Shown: positions 41,283 to 50,949, numbered from the stretch's first letter. The stretch is 64,000 nt of DNA from Ectopseudomonas oleovorans (GCF_003052605.1 NZ_QASO01000078.1:1-64000); one strand, 5' to 3'. Notes: generated from the sequence alone by a model not told the origin. Made by a program: numbers and translations.

Positions 41283-43127
41283 ATGAGTGCCCGTCGCCGT
41301 CTGCGCTTCTCCCCCTGGTTGCTGCTGAGCCTGTTACTGTGCTGCTCGACATGGGCCGGTGCCGTCCCTCTCGATGTCGCGCAGCCGAGCGAGCAGCCGC
41401 TGTCGCTCACCACCCATGCCGGAATGCTGGAGGATGCCTCGCGGGCGCTGCAGCTTTCGGACGTGCGATCAGCAAAGATGGCCGCACATTTCCGTTATCA
41501 GGAGTCCCCCAGCGCGTCCTTCGCCCTGGGCTTCACCCGTTCGGCCTACTGGTTCCGTCTCGAGCTGGGCAACGCCGGCGATCAGCCGTTGACGCGCCTG
41601 CTGGTGGTCGACAACCCGCGTATATCCCTGGTCGATGCCTACGTGCCGGACGGGCAGGGGGGGGCTATCGCGCCTGGTTCACCGGCGCGGATCGCCCGCA
41701 GAGCGGCAAGGCTTATGACAACCGCAATTTCATCTTCCCTTTGCACCTGCCGGCACGTTCGCAGCAGTCGGTCTACCTGCGCGTCGAGTCGAGCATCGGC
41801 CTGCACGTGCCGCTGCAACTCTGGACGGCCGACGCGCTGCGCAGCTACGAGCGCGAAGACGATATGGCGCGTGCCGGCTACATGGGCATCGCCGTCGCGA
41901 TGCTGCTGTTCAACCTGACGCCGTTCATCGCCCTGCGAGATCGCCTCTATCTGCTCTATGTGACCTTCGTGCTGGTCACCGCCAGCGCCCTGACGATCAA
42001 GAACGGCATGGCCCCGGACTGGACGCCGCTCGGCCTGCCGCTCAACAGCAACGTGGTCTACTACTCGGCGGTCTCGCTGACCTTGAGCGCCATGCTGCTG
42101 TTCATGCGCGGCATGCTGCAGACCGCGCGCCTGCTGCCACGGGTCGATCCTGGCTTGCGGGCGTTGATTGCGCTGTATCTGCTTTCGCCGCTGATCTATG
42201 TCTTCGCGCTGCCCCAGGTGTCGCGTGTGGCCATCGTGGTCAACCTGCTCACTGCCTTCGTCATGCTCGGCGTGGGCCTGGCCTGCGCCCTCAAGCGTCA
42301 GCGCAGCGCCTACTTCTTCCTCGCTGCCTTCGGCCTGCTGATCCTCGGCGGTGCCAGCACCAGCCTGCGCTCCATGGGCCTATTGCCGACCAACGCCTTC
42401 ACGGTCGACGGCCTGCAGCTCGGCTCGTCGCTGGAGATGCTGTTGCTGGCCTTCGCCCTGGCCGACCGCATCATCGTCATGCGTCAGGAAAAACTGCAGG
42501 CCCAGGCCAGGTTGTTGCAAACCCGGGAGCAACTGGTGGATACCCTGCAACGGTCCGAGCGCGAACTGGAGCAACGTGTCGCCGCGCGCACCGAAGAGCT
42601 GCAGGTGCTCAACAGCCGCCTGGAGACCCTGAGCCTGACCGATGCCTTGACCGGCATCGCCAATCGTCGCCATTTCGACGAGGTGCTAGACAAGGAATGG
42701 AAGCGTCCAGGGCGTCGGCGAGCCGTTGGCCCTGGCCGTGCTGGATGTCGACTGGTTCAAGACCTACAACGACCACTACGGCCACCCGGCCGGCGACAGC
42801 TGTCTGCAGCAGATCGCGCAAACCCTGGCCGCCACCATCAGCCGTTCCACCGATCTGGTGGCGCGCTATGGCGGCGAGGAGTTCGTCTTTCTCGCGCCGT
42901 CGACCGGGCCCGATGGGGCGCACAGCATGGCCGAGAAACTGGTCCGGGCCGTCGAAGCCCTGGCGTTGCCACATGAGCGCTCGCCTTTGGGCCACGTCAG
43001 TATCAGTGTCGGTATTGCCTCGATGCAAAACGATGGCAACAGCCCGGCACAAACGCTCGTGCAACGGGCCGATGCGGCGCTGTATCGGGCCAAGGCACAA
43101 GGCCGTAATCGGGTGGAATGCGGCTGA
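41283..43127 (+). pseudogene. 7TMR-DISM diguanylate cyclase, two frameshifts
   Basis: One gene in three frames. A signal peptide (LLLSLLLCCSTWAGAVPL) leads into a periplasmic 7TMR-DISMED2 domain (FTRSAYWFRLELGNAGDQPL). The frame breaks at 41657-41664, a run of eight G where nine would keep it, and resumes YRAWFTGADRPQSGKAYDN. Seven membrane helices (about 41870-42480) and a coiled coil follow. The second break is at 42707-42708 (one C too many), and then comes the cyclase domain with RYGGEEFVFLA, so the active site is intact, and RSTD five residues before it forms a c-di-GMP inhibitory I-site. If the G run varies in length, the gene could be switched on and off. Confidence 0.82.
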
Positions 43128-43134
43128 CTGAAAT

Positions 43135-43166
43135 AAAAAAGCCCCAGAGCATCGAACCCTGGGGCT
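43135..43166 (-). terminator. Terminator of the mexEF-oprN operon
   Basis: Stem GCCCCAG/CTGGGGC (43141-43147 and 43159-43165). On the minus strand it is followed by CTTTTTTATTT, so it ends transcripts from oprN. Confidence 0.85.
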
Positions 43167-43204
43167 GAGGAGGGTCGGCATGGTGCCGGCCGGGGAGAGT
43201 CGTT

Positions 43205-43963
43205 TCAGGCCTGCGGTTGCCAGCCGCCACCGAGCGCCTTGTAGATCGCGACGATACCGCCGTAGAGCTCGACCTCGGCCAAGGCCTGGGCATCTTCGGC
43301 GGCCAGGCGCGCATCGGCGCGCAGCACGTCCAGTTCGCTACCGACGCCGGCATCGCGCAACTGCTCGGTGATGGAGCGTGAATCCTGCTGGTTCTTCAGG
43401 TTCTCGCGGGCGATGCTTTCGCGCAGCTGTGCGCCACGCAGGGTGCCGTAGGCATCGACCAGCTCGGCGATCAGGCTGACCTGTAACTGGTAATAATCCG
43501 CTTCGACCAGCTCGATGCGTGCCTCGCTGGCTTCCAGTTGATGCTGGATACGGCCGAACAGATCCACTTCCCAGACCATGTCCAGGCCCAGGTCGTAGCG
43601 CTCCTGACGGATGCGTTGTTCGCTGGTCGGCGGCTGCTGGGCCTTGCCAAACTCGCCACTGGCGCGGCTGGTGACGGTGGGGAAACGGTCATTGGCCACG
43701 TCATCGCGGATCGCCTGCGCTGCACGCAGGCGGTTGAAGACCACGTGCAATTCGCGGTTGTCCTGCAGCGAACGCTGTACCAGCTGGTTCAGCGTCGGGT
43801 CGTCGAACTGCTGCCACCAGGCGGCTTCGAAACGGCTGCGGTCATAGTCGGCCGCCTCCAGCGCGGCAATGCGCGCTGGTTCTGTGGTGGGAGCTCGGTA
43901 GTCCGGGCCGACAGCGCATGCAGACAGCGCCAGGGTCAGGAGGGCGGGGGCAAAGGCTTTCAT
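43205..43963 (-). CDS. oprN: Outer-membrane efflux channel lipoprotein, internally deleted (OprN type)
   Basis: A 252-residue TolC/NodT-type protein where about 470 is normal. The lipobox LALSAC ends the signal peptide at about residue 16, followed by AVGPDYRAPTTEPARI. The first half of the channel is normal up to GVGSELDVLRADARLAA; then it goes straight to the final part, EDAQALAEVELYGGIVAIYK and ALGGGWQP. The frame is kept. The join contains CGCCTGGCCGCC, which probably occurs at both ends of the lost part in intact genes (DARLAA and ERLAAEDAQ). One of the two structural repeats needed for each monomer of the trimeric barrel is missing, so it should not form a channel. Confidence 0.85.
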   Translation of the reverse strand: MKAFAPALLTLALSACAVGPDYRAPTTEPARIAALEAADYDRSRFEAAWWQQFDDPTLNQLVQRSLQDNRELHVVFNRLRAAQAIRDDVANDRFPTVTSRASGEFGKAQQPPTSEQRIRQERYDLGLDMVWEVDLFGRIQHQLEASEARIELVEADYYQLQVSLIAELVDAYGTLRGAQLRESIARENLKNQQDSRSITEQLRDAGVGSELDVLRADARLAAEDAQALAEVELYGGIVAIYKALGGGWQPQA

Positions 43964-46900
43964 GCATGCGACTCCTGCAGACGGGCAGCTTTGCGGGCTT
44001 CGCGTTTCTCGACGAAGCCGCGGATCAGGACATAGAACACCGGCGTCAGCAGCAGGCCGAAGAAGGTCACGCCGATCATCCCGGAGAACACCGCCACGCC
44101 CATGGCATGACGCATCTCAGCACCGGCACCGGTGGACAGCACCAGCGGCACCACACCCATGATGAAGGCGATCGAAGTCATCAGAATCGGGCGCAGACGC
44201 AGGCGGCAGGCTTCCAGCACGGCAGCGACGCGATCCATGCCTTCCTCCTGTTTGTCCTTGGCGAACTCCACCAGCAGGATGGCGTTCTTACAGGCCAGGC
44301 CCACCAGCACGATCAGGCCGATCTGGGTGAAGATGTTGTTGTCGATGCCGGCCATGATCACGCCGGTGATGGCGGCGAGCAGAACGGTCGGCACGATCAG
44401 GATCACCGCCAGCGGCAGGCTCCAGCTTTCGTACTGGGCAGCCAGCACCAGGAAGGCCAGCAGCACGCAGAGCGGGAAGATGAAGATCGCGGTATTGCCG
44501 GCGAGGATCTGCTGGTAGGTCAGATCGGTCCACTCGAAGGTCATGCCGATCGGCAGTTCCTCTTCCAGCAGTTTGGCGATGGCGGCCTCGGCCTGGCCGG
44601 AGCTGTAGCCCGGGGCGGCGGCACCGTTGATCTCGGCGGTGAGGAAGCCGTTGTAATGCATCACCCGATCAGGGCCTGCGCTGTCATCGACCTTGACGAA
44701 GGTCGACAGCGGCACCATCTCACCACGGTTGTTACGCACCTTGAGCTGGCCGATCTGCTCCGGCTCCAGGCGGAACTGCTGGTCGGCCTGGACGTTGACC
44801 TGGTAGGTACGACCGAAGCGGTTGAAGTCGTTGGCATACAGCGAGCCCAGGTACACCTGCAGGGTGTCGAAGATGTCGCTGATGGCCACGCCGTGGGTCT
44901 TGGCCTTTTCCCGGTCGATGGCGGCATCGACCTGCGGCACGTTGACCTGGTAGCTGGTGAACAGCGACATCGGGTTCAGCTCCGGCAACTGGCGGGCCTT
45001 GTTGAGGATGTTCTGAGTCTGCACGTACAGCTCGTCGTAACCCAGGTTGCCACGATCCTGAATCTGCAGGCGGAAGCCACCAATGGTGCCCAGACCCTGT
45101 ACCGGCGGCGGCGGGAAGATGGCGATGTAGGCATCCTGGATATCGGCGAACTGCGCGTTGAGCTCGGCGGCGATGGCATTGGCGCCCATCGACGGATCGG
45201 TGCGCTCATCGAACGGTTTCAGCGGAGTGAAGACGATGCCGCTGTTCGGGCTGTTGGTGAAACCGTTGATCGACAGGCCGGGGAAGGACACGGTGTTCTC
45301 CACGCCCGGGTGCTTGCCAGCGATTTCGCTCATGCGCTTGATCACTGCTTCGGTGCGATCCAGCGTCGCGGCATCCGGTAGTTGGGCGAAGGCCACCAGG
45401 TACTGCTTGTCCTGTTGCGGCACGAAACCGGTCGGGGTGCTGGCGAAGCCCAGGTAACCGAGCACCAGCAGGCCACCATAGACCAGCATGGCGATGCTGC
45501 TGCCACGCAGTACACGGCGGACGGTGCCGACATACCCATTACTGGCACGCTCGAACATGCGGTTGAACGGGCCGAACAACCAGCCGCCGAACAGTTTGTC
45601 GAGCACGCGCGAGAAGCGGTCTTTCGGCGCGTGGTGATCCTTGAGCAGGATGGCCGACAGCGCAGGCGATAGGGTCAGCGAGTTGAGGGCCGAGATCACC
45701 GTGGAGATGGCAATGGTTAGCGCGAACTGCTGGTAGAACTGCCCGGTGAGGCCGGAGATGAACGCGGTCGGAATGAACACGGCGCACAGCACCAGGGCGG
45801 TGGCGACGATGGGGCCGGTCACTTCCTTCATGGCCTGACGCGTGGCGTCGAGCGGTGACTTGCCCAGGGCGATATTGCGCTCGACGTTCTCCACCACGAC
45901 GATGGCGTCGTCCACCACGATACCGATGGCCAGCACCAGGCCGAACAGCGACAGAGCGTTGAGCGAGAAACCGAGCAGGTGCATGACCGCGAAGGTGCCG
46001 ATCAGCGAGACAGGTACGGCCACCAGCGGGATGATCGAGGCGCGCCAGGTCTGCAGGAACAGCACGACCACCAACACCACCAACACGATGGCTTCGAGCA
46101 GGGTGTTCACCACCGCCTCGATGGAGCCGCGTACGAAGATGGTCGGGTCATAGACGATCTCGTAGTCCATGCCCTGCGGGAAGCTTTGTTTCAACTCGGC
46201 CATGCGTTCGCGCACCGAGTCGGAGATTTCGATGGCGTTGGAGCCTGGGCGCTGGAATACCGGGATGGCCACGGCCGGCTGGTTGTTCAGCAGCGAGCGC
46301 AGGGCGTACTGGTTGGAGCCCAGTTCGACGCGGGCGATATCACGCAGGCGGGTGATCTCGCCGTTGTCGCCGACGCGGATGACGATGTTCTCGAACTCTT
46401 CCTCGGAGACCAGGCGGCCCTGAGCGTTGATCGACAGCTGGAAACTGTTGCCGGCATCGGAAGGCGGCGCGCCGAGGGCACCGGCGGCGACCTGGCGGTT
46501 CTGTTCGCGGATGGCGGTGACCACGTCGGTGGCGGTGAGCCCGCGCGAGGCCACCTTGTTCGGGTCGAGCCAGACGCGCAGCGAGTAGTTGCCCATACCG
46601 AACAGTTGCACATCGCCGACGCCGTCCAGGCGCGCCAGTTCGTCCCTGACGTTGAGCGCGGCGTAGTTGGACAGGTAAAGCATGTCGTAGCGCTGATCCG
46701 GCGAGGTCAGGTGCACCACCATGGTCAGGTCCGGGGAGGCCTTGTCCACGGTCACGCCGAGACGCTGCACTTCGGTGGGCAGGGTCGGCATGGTGCGGGT
46801 GACGCGGTTCTGCACCTGCACATGGGCGTTGTCCAGGTCGGTACCGAGGGCGAAGGTCACGGTCAGCGTCAGGCGGCCATCGATGGTCGACTGCGACGAC

Positions 46901-47139
46901 ATGTAGAGCATGCCCTCGACGCCGACGATTGCCTGCTCCAGTGGCGAGGCAACGGTTTCGCCGATCACCTTGGGGTTGGCGCCGGGGAAATCGGCACGTA
47001 CCACGACGGTGGGCGGCACCACTTCCGGGTATTCACTGATCGGCAGTTGGAACAGCGAGATGGCGCCGCCGATCAGGATCAGCAGCGACAGCACCGCGGC
47101 GAAGATCGGCCGCTGGATGAAGAATTGCGAGAAATTCAT
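43960..47139 (-). CDS. mexF: RND multidrug efflux permease MexF
   Basis: A 1059-residue proton-driven inner-membrane pump of the HAE1 RND family. The N-terminus MNFSQFFIQRPIFAAVLSLL and the early FPGANPKVIGETVASPLEQA are almost as in P. aeruginosa MexF, which exports chloramphenicol, fluoroquinolones, trimethoprim and quorum-sensing precursors. The proton-relay aspartates are in GIVVDDAIVVVENVERN (about 408-409). Twelve membrane helices and two large periplasmic loops are intact. It overlaps oprN by 4 bp and follows mexE by 28 bp. Confidence 0.95.
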   Translation of the reverse strand: MNFSQFFIQRPIFAAVLSLLILIGGAISLFQLPISEYPEVVPPTVVVRADFPGANPKVIGETVASPLEQAIVGVEGMLYMSSQSTIDGRLTLTVTFALGTDLDNAHVQVQNRVTRTMPTLPTEVQRLGVTVDKASPDLTMVVHLTSPDQRYDMLYLSNYAALNVRDELARLDGVGDVQLFGMGNYSLRVWLDPNKVASRGLTATDVVTAIREQNRQVAAGALGAPPSDAGNSFQLSINAQGRLVSEEEFENIVIRVGDNGEITRLRDIARVELGSNQYALRSLLNNQPAVAIPVFQRPGSNAIEISDSVRERMAELKQSFPQGMDYEIVYDPTIFVRGSIEAVVNTLLEAIVLVVLVVVLFLQTWRASIIPLVAVPVSLIGTFAVMHLLGFSLNALSLFGLVLAIGIVVDDAIVVVENVERNIALGKSPLDATRQAMKEVTGPIVATALVLCAVFIPTAFISGLTGQFYQQFALTIAISTVISALNSLTLSPALSAILLKDHHAPKDRFSRVLDKLFGGWLFGPFNRMFERASNGYVGTVRRVLRGSSIAMLVYGGLLVLGYLGFASTPTGFVPQQDKQYLVAFAQLPDAATLDRTEAVIKRMSEIAGKHPGVENTVSFPGLSINGFTNSPNSGIVFTPLKPFDERTDPSMGANAIAAELNAQFADIQDAYIAIFPPPPVQGLGTIGGFRLQIQDRGNLGYDELYVQTQNILNKARQLPELNPMSLFTSYQVNVPQVDAAIDREKAKTHGVAISDIFDTLQVYLGSLYANDFNRFGRTYQVNVQADQQFRLEPEQIGQLKVRNNRGEMVPLSTFVKVDDSAGPDRVMHYNGFLTAEINGAAAPGYSSGQAEAAIAKLLEEELPIGMTFEWTDLTYQQILAGNTAIFIFPLCVLLAFLVLAAQYESWSLPLAVILIVPTVLLAAITGVIMAGIDNNIFTQIGLIVLVGLACKNAILLVEFAKDKQEEGMDRVAAVLEACRLRLRPILMTSIAFIMGVVPLVLSTGAGAEMRHAMGVAVFSGMIGVTFFGLLLTPVFYVLIRGFVEKREARKAARLQESHA

Positions 47140-47167
47140 GGGGGTTCCTCAGGTCGCGCAGGCGTTA

Positions 47168-48406
47168 TCAGCCGCGCGGCGCGCGAGCGTCGATGTGGTC
47201 GGCGGCGATACGCGGGGCCTGGCTTGCATCGACGGCCTGACGCAGGCGCGCCAGTTGCTCGAGGGTGCTGTCATCGGCCATGGCCACCGGTTGCGGATCG
47301 ACGGTGGAGCCAGGCATGGCGCGCTGCAGACCGTTGACCACGATCTTCTCGCCCTTGCTCAGGCCGCTGCGGACGATGCGCAGACCTTCGAGCTTCGGCC
47401 CCAGCTCGATTGAGCGATAGGCCACGGCGTTGTCATCACCCAGCACCAGCACGTACTTCTTGCCCAGGTCGGTGCCGACAGCTTCGTCCTTGATCAGAGT
47501 GGCGGCGTAGGGCTTGCTGCCCACCAGCTTCAGGCGTGCATACAGGCCGGGGGTGAAGCGACCATCCTGGTTGTCGAACACGGCGCGGCCACGGATGGTG
47601 CCAGTGCGTGGGTTGATCTGGTTATCGAGAAAATCCAGCTGGCCCAGATGCGGGTGACCGCTTTCATCCGACAGGCCGAGATACACCGGGCTGGCGCCAC
47701 GGGCATCGTAGCCGGATTGACGGGCCAGCTCGACATACTTGAGGAAGGCACGTTCGTCGGCATCGAAGTAGGCGTAGACCTTATCGGTGGATACCACCGA
47801 AGTCAGCAGGCTCTCGCCGGCACCGACCAGGTTGCCTTCGGTGATTTCGGCGCGGCTGACGCGACCGTCGATGGGCGCAGTGATGCGGGTGAAACTGAGA
47901 TTGAGGCGGGCGTTTTCCAGTTCGGCGGCGATTGCGGCGACCTGAGCCTGAGCTTCGGTGGCGGCGCTGGCGCGGGCATCGGCCAGTTCCGCGGAGATGG
48001 CGTTGCTCTGGCGCAGGCGTTCGCCGCGGCGGGCTTCGTTGGCGGCACGGGCCTGGCTGGCGCGGGCCTGTTGCAGTTGGGCTTCGAGGCGTTTGACCTC
48101 GGCCTGGAACGGACGCGGGTCGATCTGGAACAGCAGATTGCCTTTTTTCACCAGGGTGCCTTCGTCGAAGGCGACCTTGTCGATGTAACCGGAGACGCGA
48201 GGGCGGATTTCGACGGACTGCGGTGCTTCGAGGCGCCCGGTGAACTCGTCCCATTCGTTGATCGGCTGCTCGATCACTTCGGCAACGCTGACCTTGGGTG
48301 CGGGTATTTGCGCCTGACTTTGCTCAGCCTGTTCGCAGCCGCTGAGTGCGAGGACGCCGGCGAGAGCCAGGGGGAATATCCAGATGTTCTTGTGCTGCTG
48401 TTCCAT
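47168..48406 (-). CDS. mexE: RND efflux periplasmic adaptor MexE
   Basis: A 412-residue membrane fusion lipoprotein (lipobox LALSGC at residue 24). It has the lipoyl halves around a coiled-coil hairpin: SVEIRPRVSGYIDKVAFDEG, then LEAQLQQARASQARAANEAR (hairpin), then LSFTRITAPIDGRVSRAEIT. The beta-barrel part contains GQLDFLDNQINPRTGTIRGR. It links MexF to the outer-membrane channel. Sequence and operon order agree with MexE. Confidence 0.94.
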   Translation of the reverse strand: MEQQHKNIWIFPLALAGVLALSGCEQAEQSQAQIPAPKVSVAEVIEQPINEWDEFTGRLEAPQSVEIRPRVSGYIDKVAFDEGTLVKKGNLLFQIDPRPFQAEVKRLEAQLQQARASQARAANEARRGERLRQSNAISAELADARASAATEAQAQVAAIAAELENARLNLSFTRITAPIDGRVSRAEITEGNLVGAGESLLTSVVSTDKVYAYFDADERAFLKYVELARQSGYDARGASPVYLGLSDESGHPHLGQLDFLDNQINPRTGTIRGRAVFDNQDGRFTPGLYARLKLVGSKPYAATLIKDEAVGTDLGKKYVLVLGDDNAVAYRSIELGPKLEGLRIVRSGLSKGEKIVVNGLQRAMPGSTVDPQPVAMADDSTLEQLARLRQAVDASQAPRIAADHIDARAPRG

Positions 48407-48492
48407 GGGGGACTCTGCCAGTCGGATTTGTGGATTGGCGGAGTCTGCGACGAGTCTTGGAGGGCTACGAATCGAATGCCATGAATTTGAAC

Positions 48493-48507
48493 ATCATCGG
48501 GAATGAT
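48493..48507. promoter_or_regulatory. LysR/NodD-type box upstream of mexE
   Basis: ATC-N9-GAT (ATCATCGGGAATGAT), with a second partial dyad ATCA-ATTT-TGAT at 48523-48534. They lie 87-130 bp upstream of mexE, where the P. aeruginosa operon has its nod-box-like MexT sites. MexT is encoded right next to it. Confidence 0.55.
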
Positions 48508-48592
48508 AAAAGGCGGACTTATATCAATTTTGATCTATGAGGGTGCACCAAGGTTCCTGGAGACACTTGGATCGTGCGTTTCCAGATATTTA

Positions 48593-49507
48593 TCAGAGGC
48601 TATCCGGGTCGCCGCAGAACATCTGAATACGCGAACGTAGCCAGCGCTCGGCCGGGTCATTGTCTTGGGCGCCGCGCCAGGCCATGTGCAGCTCGAAGGT
48701 CTGCGTTTCCAGCGGCAGATCCTCGGCGCGCAGGCCGCCGGCTGCGGTCAAGGCGGCGGCGGTGTAATCCGGCACGCTGGCGACGATATCGGTTTCCGCC
48801 AGCAGGGTGGCCAGACCGTTGAACTGCGGAACGGCCAGTACGATGTGGCGCTCGCGCCCGATCTTGGCCAGTTCATCGTCGATGAAGCCGGTGAGGTCGC
48901 CGGCGAAGGACACCAGCGCATGCGGACGCGCGCAATAATCATCAAGGCTGAGCGCACCGGGTACGGTGTCGGCACGCAGCAGTTTGGCCTTGCTGCGGCG
49001 GAGAATCTTGCGCTTGGCGTTGGCCGGAAGTTCCTCGGTGTAGGCGACGCCCACCGAGATTTCGCCTGAAGCCAACAGCCCCGGCATCATCAGATAGTTG
49101 GTACGGCGAATCACCAGCACCACGCCAGGGGCTTCGGCGCGCAGACGGCGGAGCAGGGCGGGCAGCAGGGCGAACTCAACGTCGTCGGACAGGCCGATGC
49201 GAAATATCGCTTTGCTGGTGGCAGGATCGAAGTCGGCGGCGCGGCTGACAGCGGTGGAGATCGAATCCAGCGCCGGCGAGAGCAGGGCGAATATCTCCTG
49301 CGCGCGCGGTGTCGGCTCCATGCTGCGACCGGTACGCACGAGCAGCGGATCATCGAACAGGGTACGCAGGCGAGCGAGCGCCGCACTGATGGCGGGCTGG
49401 CCGAGAAAAAGCTTCTCCGCCGCTCGCGTCACGCTGCGCTCGTGCATCAAGGTCTCGAAGACAATCAACAGGTTCAGATCGAGGCGGCGCAGGTCGTTGC
49501 GGTTCAT
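48593..49507 (-). CDS. mexT: LysR-type activator MexT
   Basis: A 304-residue LysR regulator that activates mexEF-oprN and mexS in response to electrophilic or disulfide stress. The DNA-binding domain LDLNLLIVFETLMHERSVTR, AAEKLFLGQPAISAALARLR is nearly the MexT sequence, and PLLVRTGRSMEPTPRAQEIF follows. The gene is complete, without the inactivating repeat known in some P. aeruginosa strains. It lies upstream of mexE on the same strand and is divergent from mexS. Confidence 0.94.
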   Translation of the reverse strand: MNRNDLRRLDLNLLIVFETLMHERSVTRAAEKLFLGQPAISAALARLRTLFDDPLLVRTGRSMEPTPRAQEIFALLSPALDSISTAVSRAADFDPATSKAIFRIGLSDDVEFALLPALLRRLRAEAPGVVLVIRRTNYLMMPGLLASGEISVGVAYTEELPANAKRKILRRSKAKLLRADTVPGALSLDDYCARPHALVSFAGDLTGFIDDELAKIGRERHIVLAVPQFNGLATLLAETDIVASVPDYTAAALTAAGGLRAEDLPLETQTFELHMAWRGAQDNDPAERWLRSRIQMFCGDPDSL

Positions 49508-49632
49508 CCGGGTACCATTCGAGGGATACGGGCCTTGTCAGCACGGCGCTGCAAATGAGAGCCTTTGCCCGGGCAATAGTACGGGCAGTGCGCTGCGGAT
49601 TGAAAGTCGCTGAATCACTGACAGGCATGAAG

Positions 49633-49654
49633 ACTATCGATAGAGTCTGATAGT
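49633..49654. promoter_or_regulatory. Inverted repeat between mexT and mexS
   Basis: ACTATC-N10-GATAGT: a perfect 6-bp inverted repeat; the left half overlaps the 10-bp palindrome CTATCGATAG. It lies 72-93 bp upstream of mexS and 126 bp or more from mexT, a likely MexT operator for both genes. Confidence 0.55.
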
Positions 49655-49725
49655 GTCGCCGCCGTACAGCGGATAGAGTCCACAGTCATTGAAGTGTTAA
49701 TCCGCGATCAAGCTCGAGGTAAGCG

Positions 49726-50748
49726 ATGTCCCGCATGATCCGTTTTCATAAGTTCGGCGATGCCGATGTGCTCCAGTACGAAGAGGTTCCGACCCCTGTG
49801 CCCGGCCCTGGCGAAGTCTTGGTGCGCGCTCAGGCCGTCGGCCTGGGCTGGAAGGACGTGCTGTGGCGTCAGAACCTGGCGTCCGAACAGGCCAAGCTTC
49901 CGGCCGGCACCGGTTTTGAACTGGCCGGCACAGTGGCTGCGCTGGGTGATGATGTAAGCGACTTCGAAGTCGGCACCGCCGTTGCTGGCTTCCCGACGGG
50001 CACGCCGAATCGTTATCCGACCTGGGGCGATCTGGTGCTGATGCCCAGCCATGCCCTGACCCGTTATCCCGACGTGCTCAGCCCGGTCGAGGCCAGCGTT
50101 CATTACACTAGCCTGCTGTTCGGCTACCTGGCACTGAACGATCTCGCGCATCTGAAGCCCGGCCAGCATGTGCTGATCACCGAGGCCAGCCACTGCATGG
50201 CACCACAGACCGTGCAACTGGCCAAGGCGCTGGGTGCCAAGGTCATCGCCTCCACCAGTTCCTCGGAGGATCGCGAGTTCCTGCGTGGCCTGGGTGCTGA
50301 CAAGGTGATTGCGACCGAAGAGCAGGACCTGGTCCTGGAAGTCGAGCGCTACACCGAGGGCAAGGGCGTCGAGGTGATTCTCGACCAGTGTGCCGGCCCG
50401 CAGATGAAGCTACTGGGTGATATCGCTGCACCGCGCGGCAAGTTGATCCTGTACGGTATTAATGGCGGCAACGACACGGCATTTCCTGCCTGCGCAGCCT
50501 TCAAGAAGCACCTGCAGTTTTTCCGTCACTGCGTGCTGGATTTCACTGGCTGCCCGGAACTGGGGATCGAGCCGAACAATGATGCTGTGCAGCGCGCACT
50601 TACGCACATCAACCAGATGACGGCGGACCGTTTGCTGACGCCTGTGATCGACAAGGTGTTCGATTTCGAAGACTTCGTCGAAGCGCATCGCTACATGGAA
50701 ACCTGCCCGAACCGCGGGCGAGTAGCCCTGAAACTGGCCACGGATTAG
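49726..50748 (+). CDS. mexS: Quinone oxidoreductase-like protein MexS
   Basis: A 340-residue medium-chain dehydrogenase of the zinc-free quinone oxidoreductase type. N-terminal GroES-like domain: MIRFHKFGDADVLQYEEVPT, VGLGWKDVLWRQNLASEQ. NADPH-binding domain: LITEASHCMAPQTVQLAKAL, GAKVIASTSSSEDREFL. In P. aeruginosa loss of MexS causes MexT-dependent overproduction of MexEF-OprN, so it likely removes a toxic metabolite that activates MexT. Its place, divergent from mexT, supports the name. Confidence 0.92.
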   Translation: MSRMIRFHKFGDADVLQYEEVPTPVPGPGEVLVRAQAVGLGWKDVLWRQNLASEQAKLPAGTGFELAGTVAALGDDVSDFEVGTAVAGFPTGTPNRYPTWGDLVLMPSHALTRYPDVLSPVEASVHYTSLLFGYLALNDLAHLKPGQHVLITEASHCMAPQTVQLAKALGAKVIASTSSSEDREFLRGLGADKVIATEEQDLVLEVERYTEGKGVEVILDQCAGPQMKLLGDIAAPRGKLILYGINGGNDTAFPACAAFKKHLQFFRHCVLDFTGCPELGIEPNNDAVQRALTHINQMTADRLLTPVIDKVFDFEDFVEAHRYMETCPNRGRVALKLATD

Positions 50749-50754
50749 GCTCTG

Positions 50755-50893
50755 TATGAAAAGTGCCTGCGCTCGGTGATGCTGCGTTAAAAACAGACTC
50801 AGAATGCTCATTTACAGCACGTAAACTCCGCTTCTTCGCCTGTTTTTGCCTTGCCTGACCTTCGCTCGACGACTTTTCGCACAGACCCTAAAG
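50755..50893. repeat. Intergenic dyad-symmetric element
   Basis: A stretch of about 139 bp between mexS and cheV with several nested inverted segments: GAAAAGT near the start and ACTTTTC near the end, AAAAACAG with CTGTTTTT, and CATTTAC-AGCAC-GTAAA. The pattern resembles dispersed intergenic repeats seen in Pseudomonas chromosomes. It has no coding potential. I cannot count copies outside this window. Confidence 0.5.
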
Positions 50894-50949
50894 TCCTTGG
50901 CCATTCGGTCGCTATAACCTAGGTCTACGTTCGTTCTAAGGATAGGTAC

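Noticed and set aside
45979..47337. Plus-strand frame of 452 codons opposite mexF
   Set aside because: Antisense shadow of mexF with no start signals and no recognisable domain.
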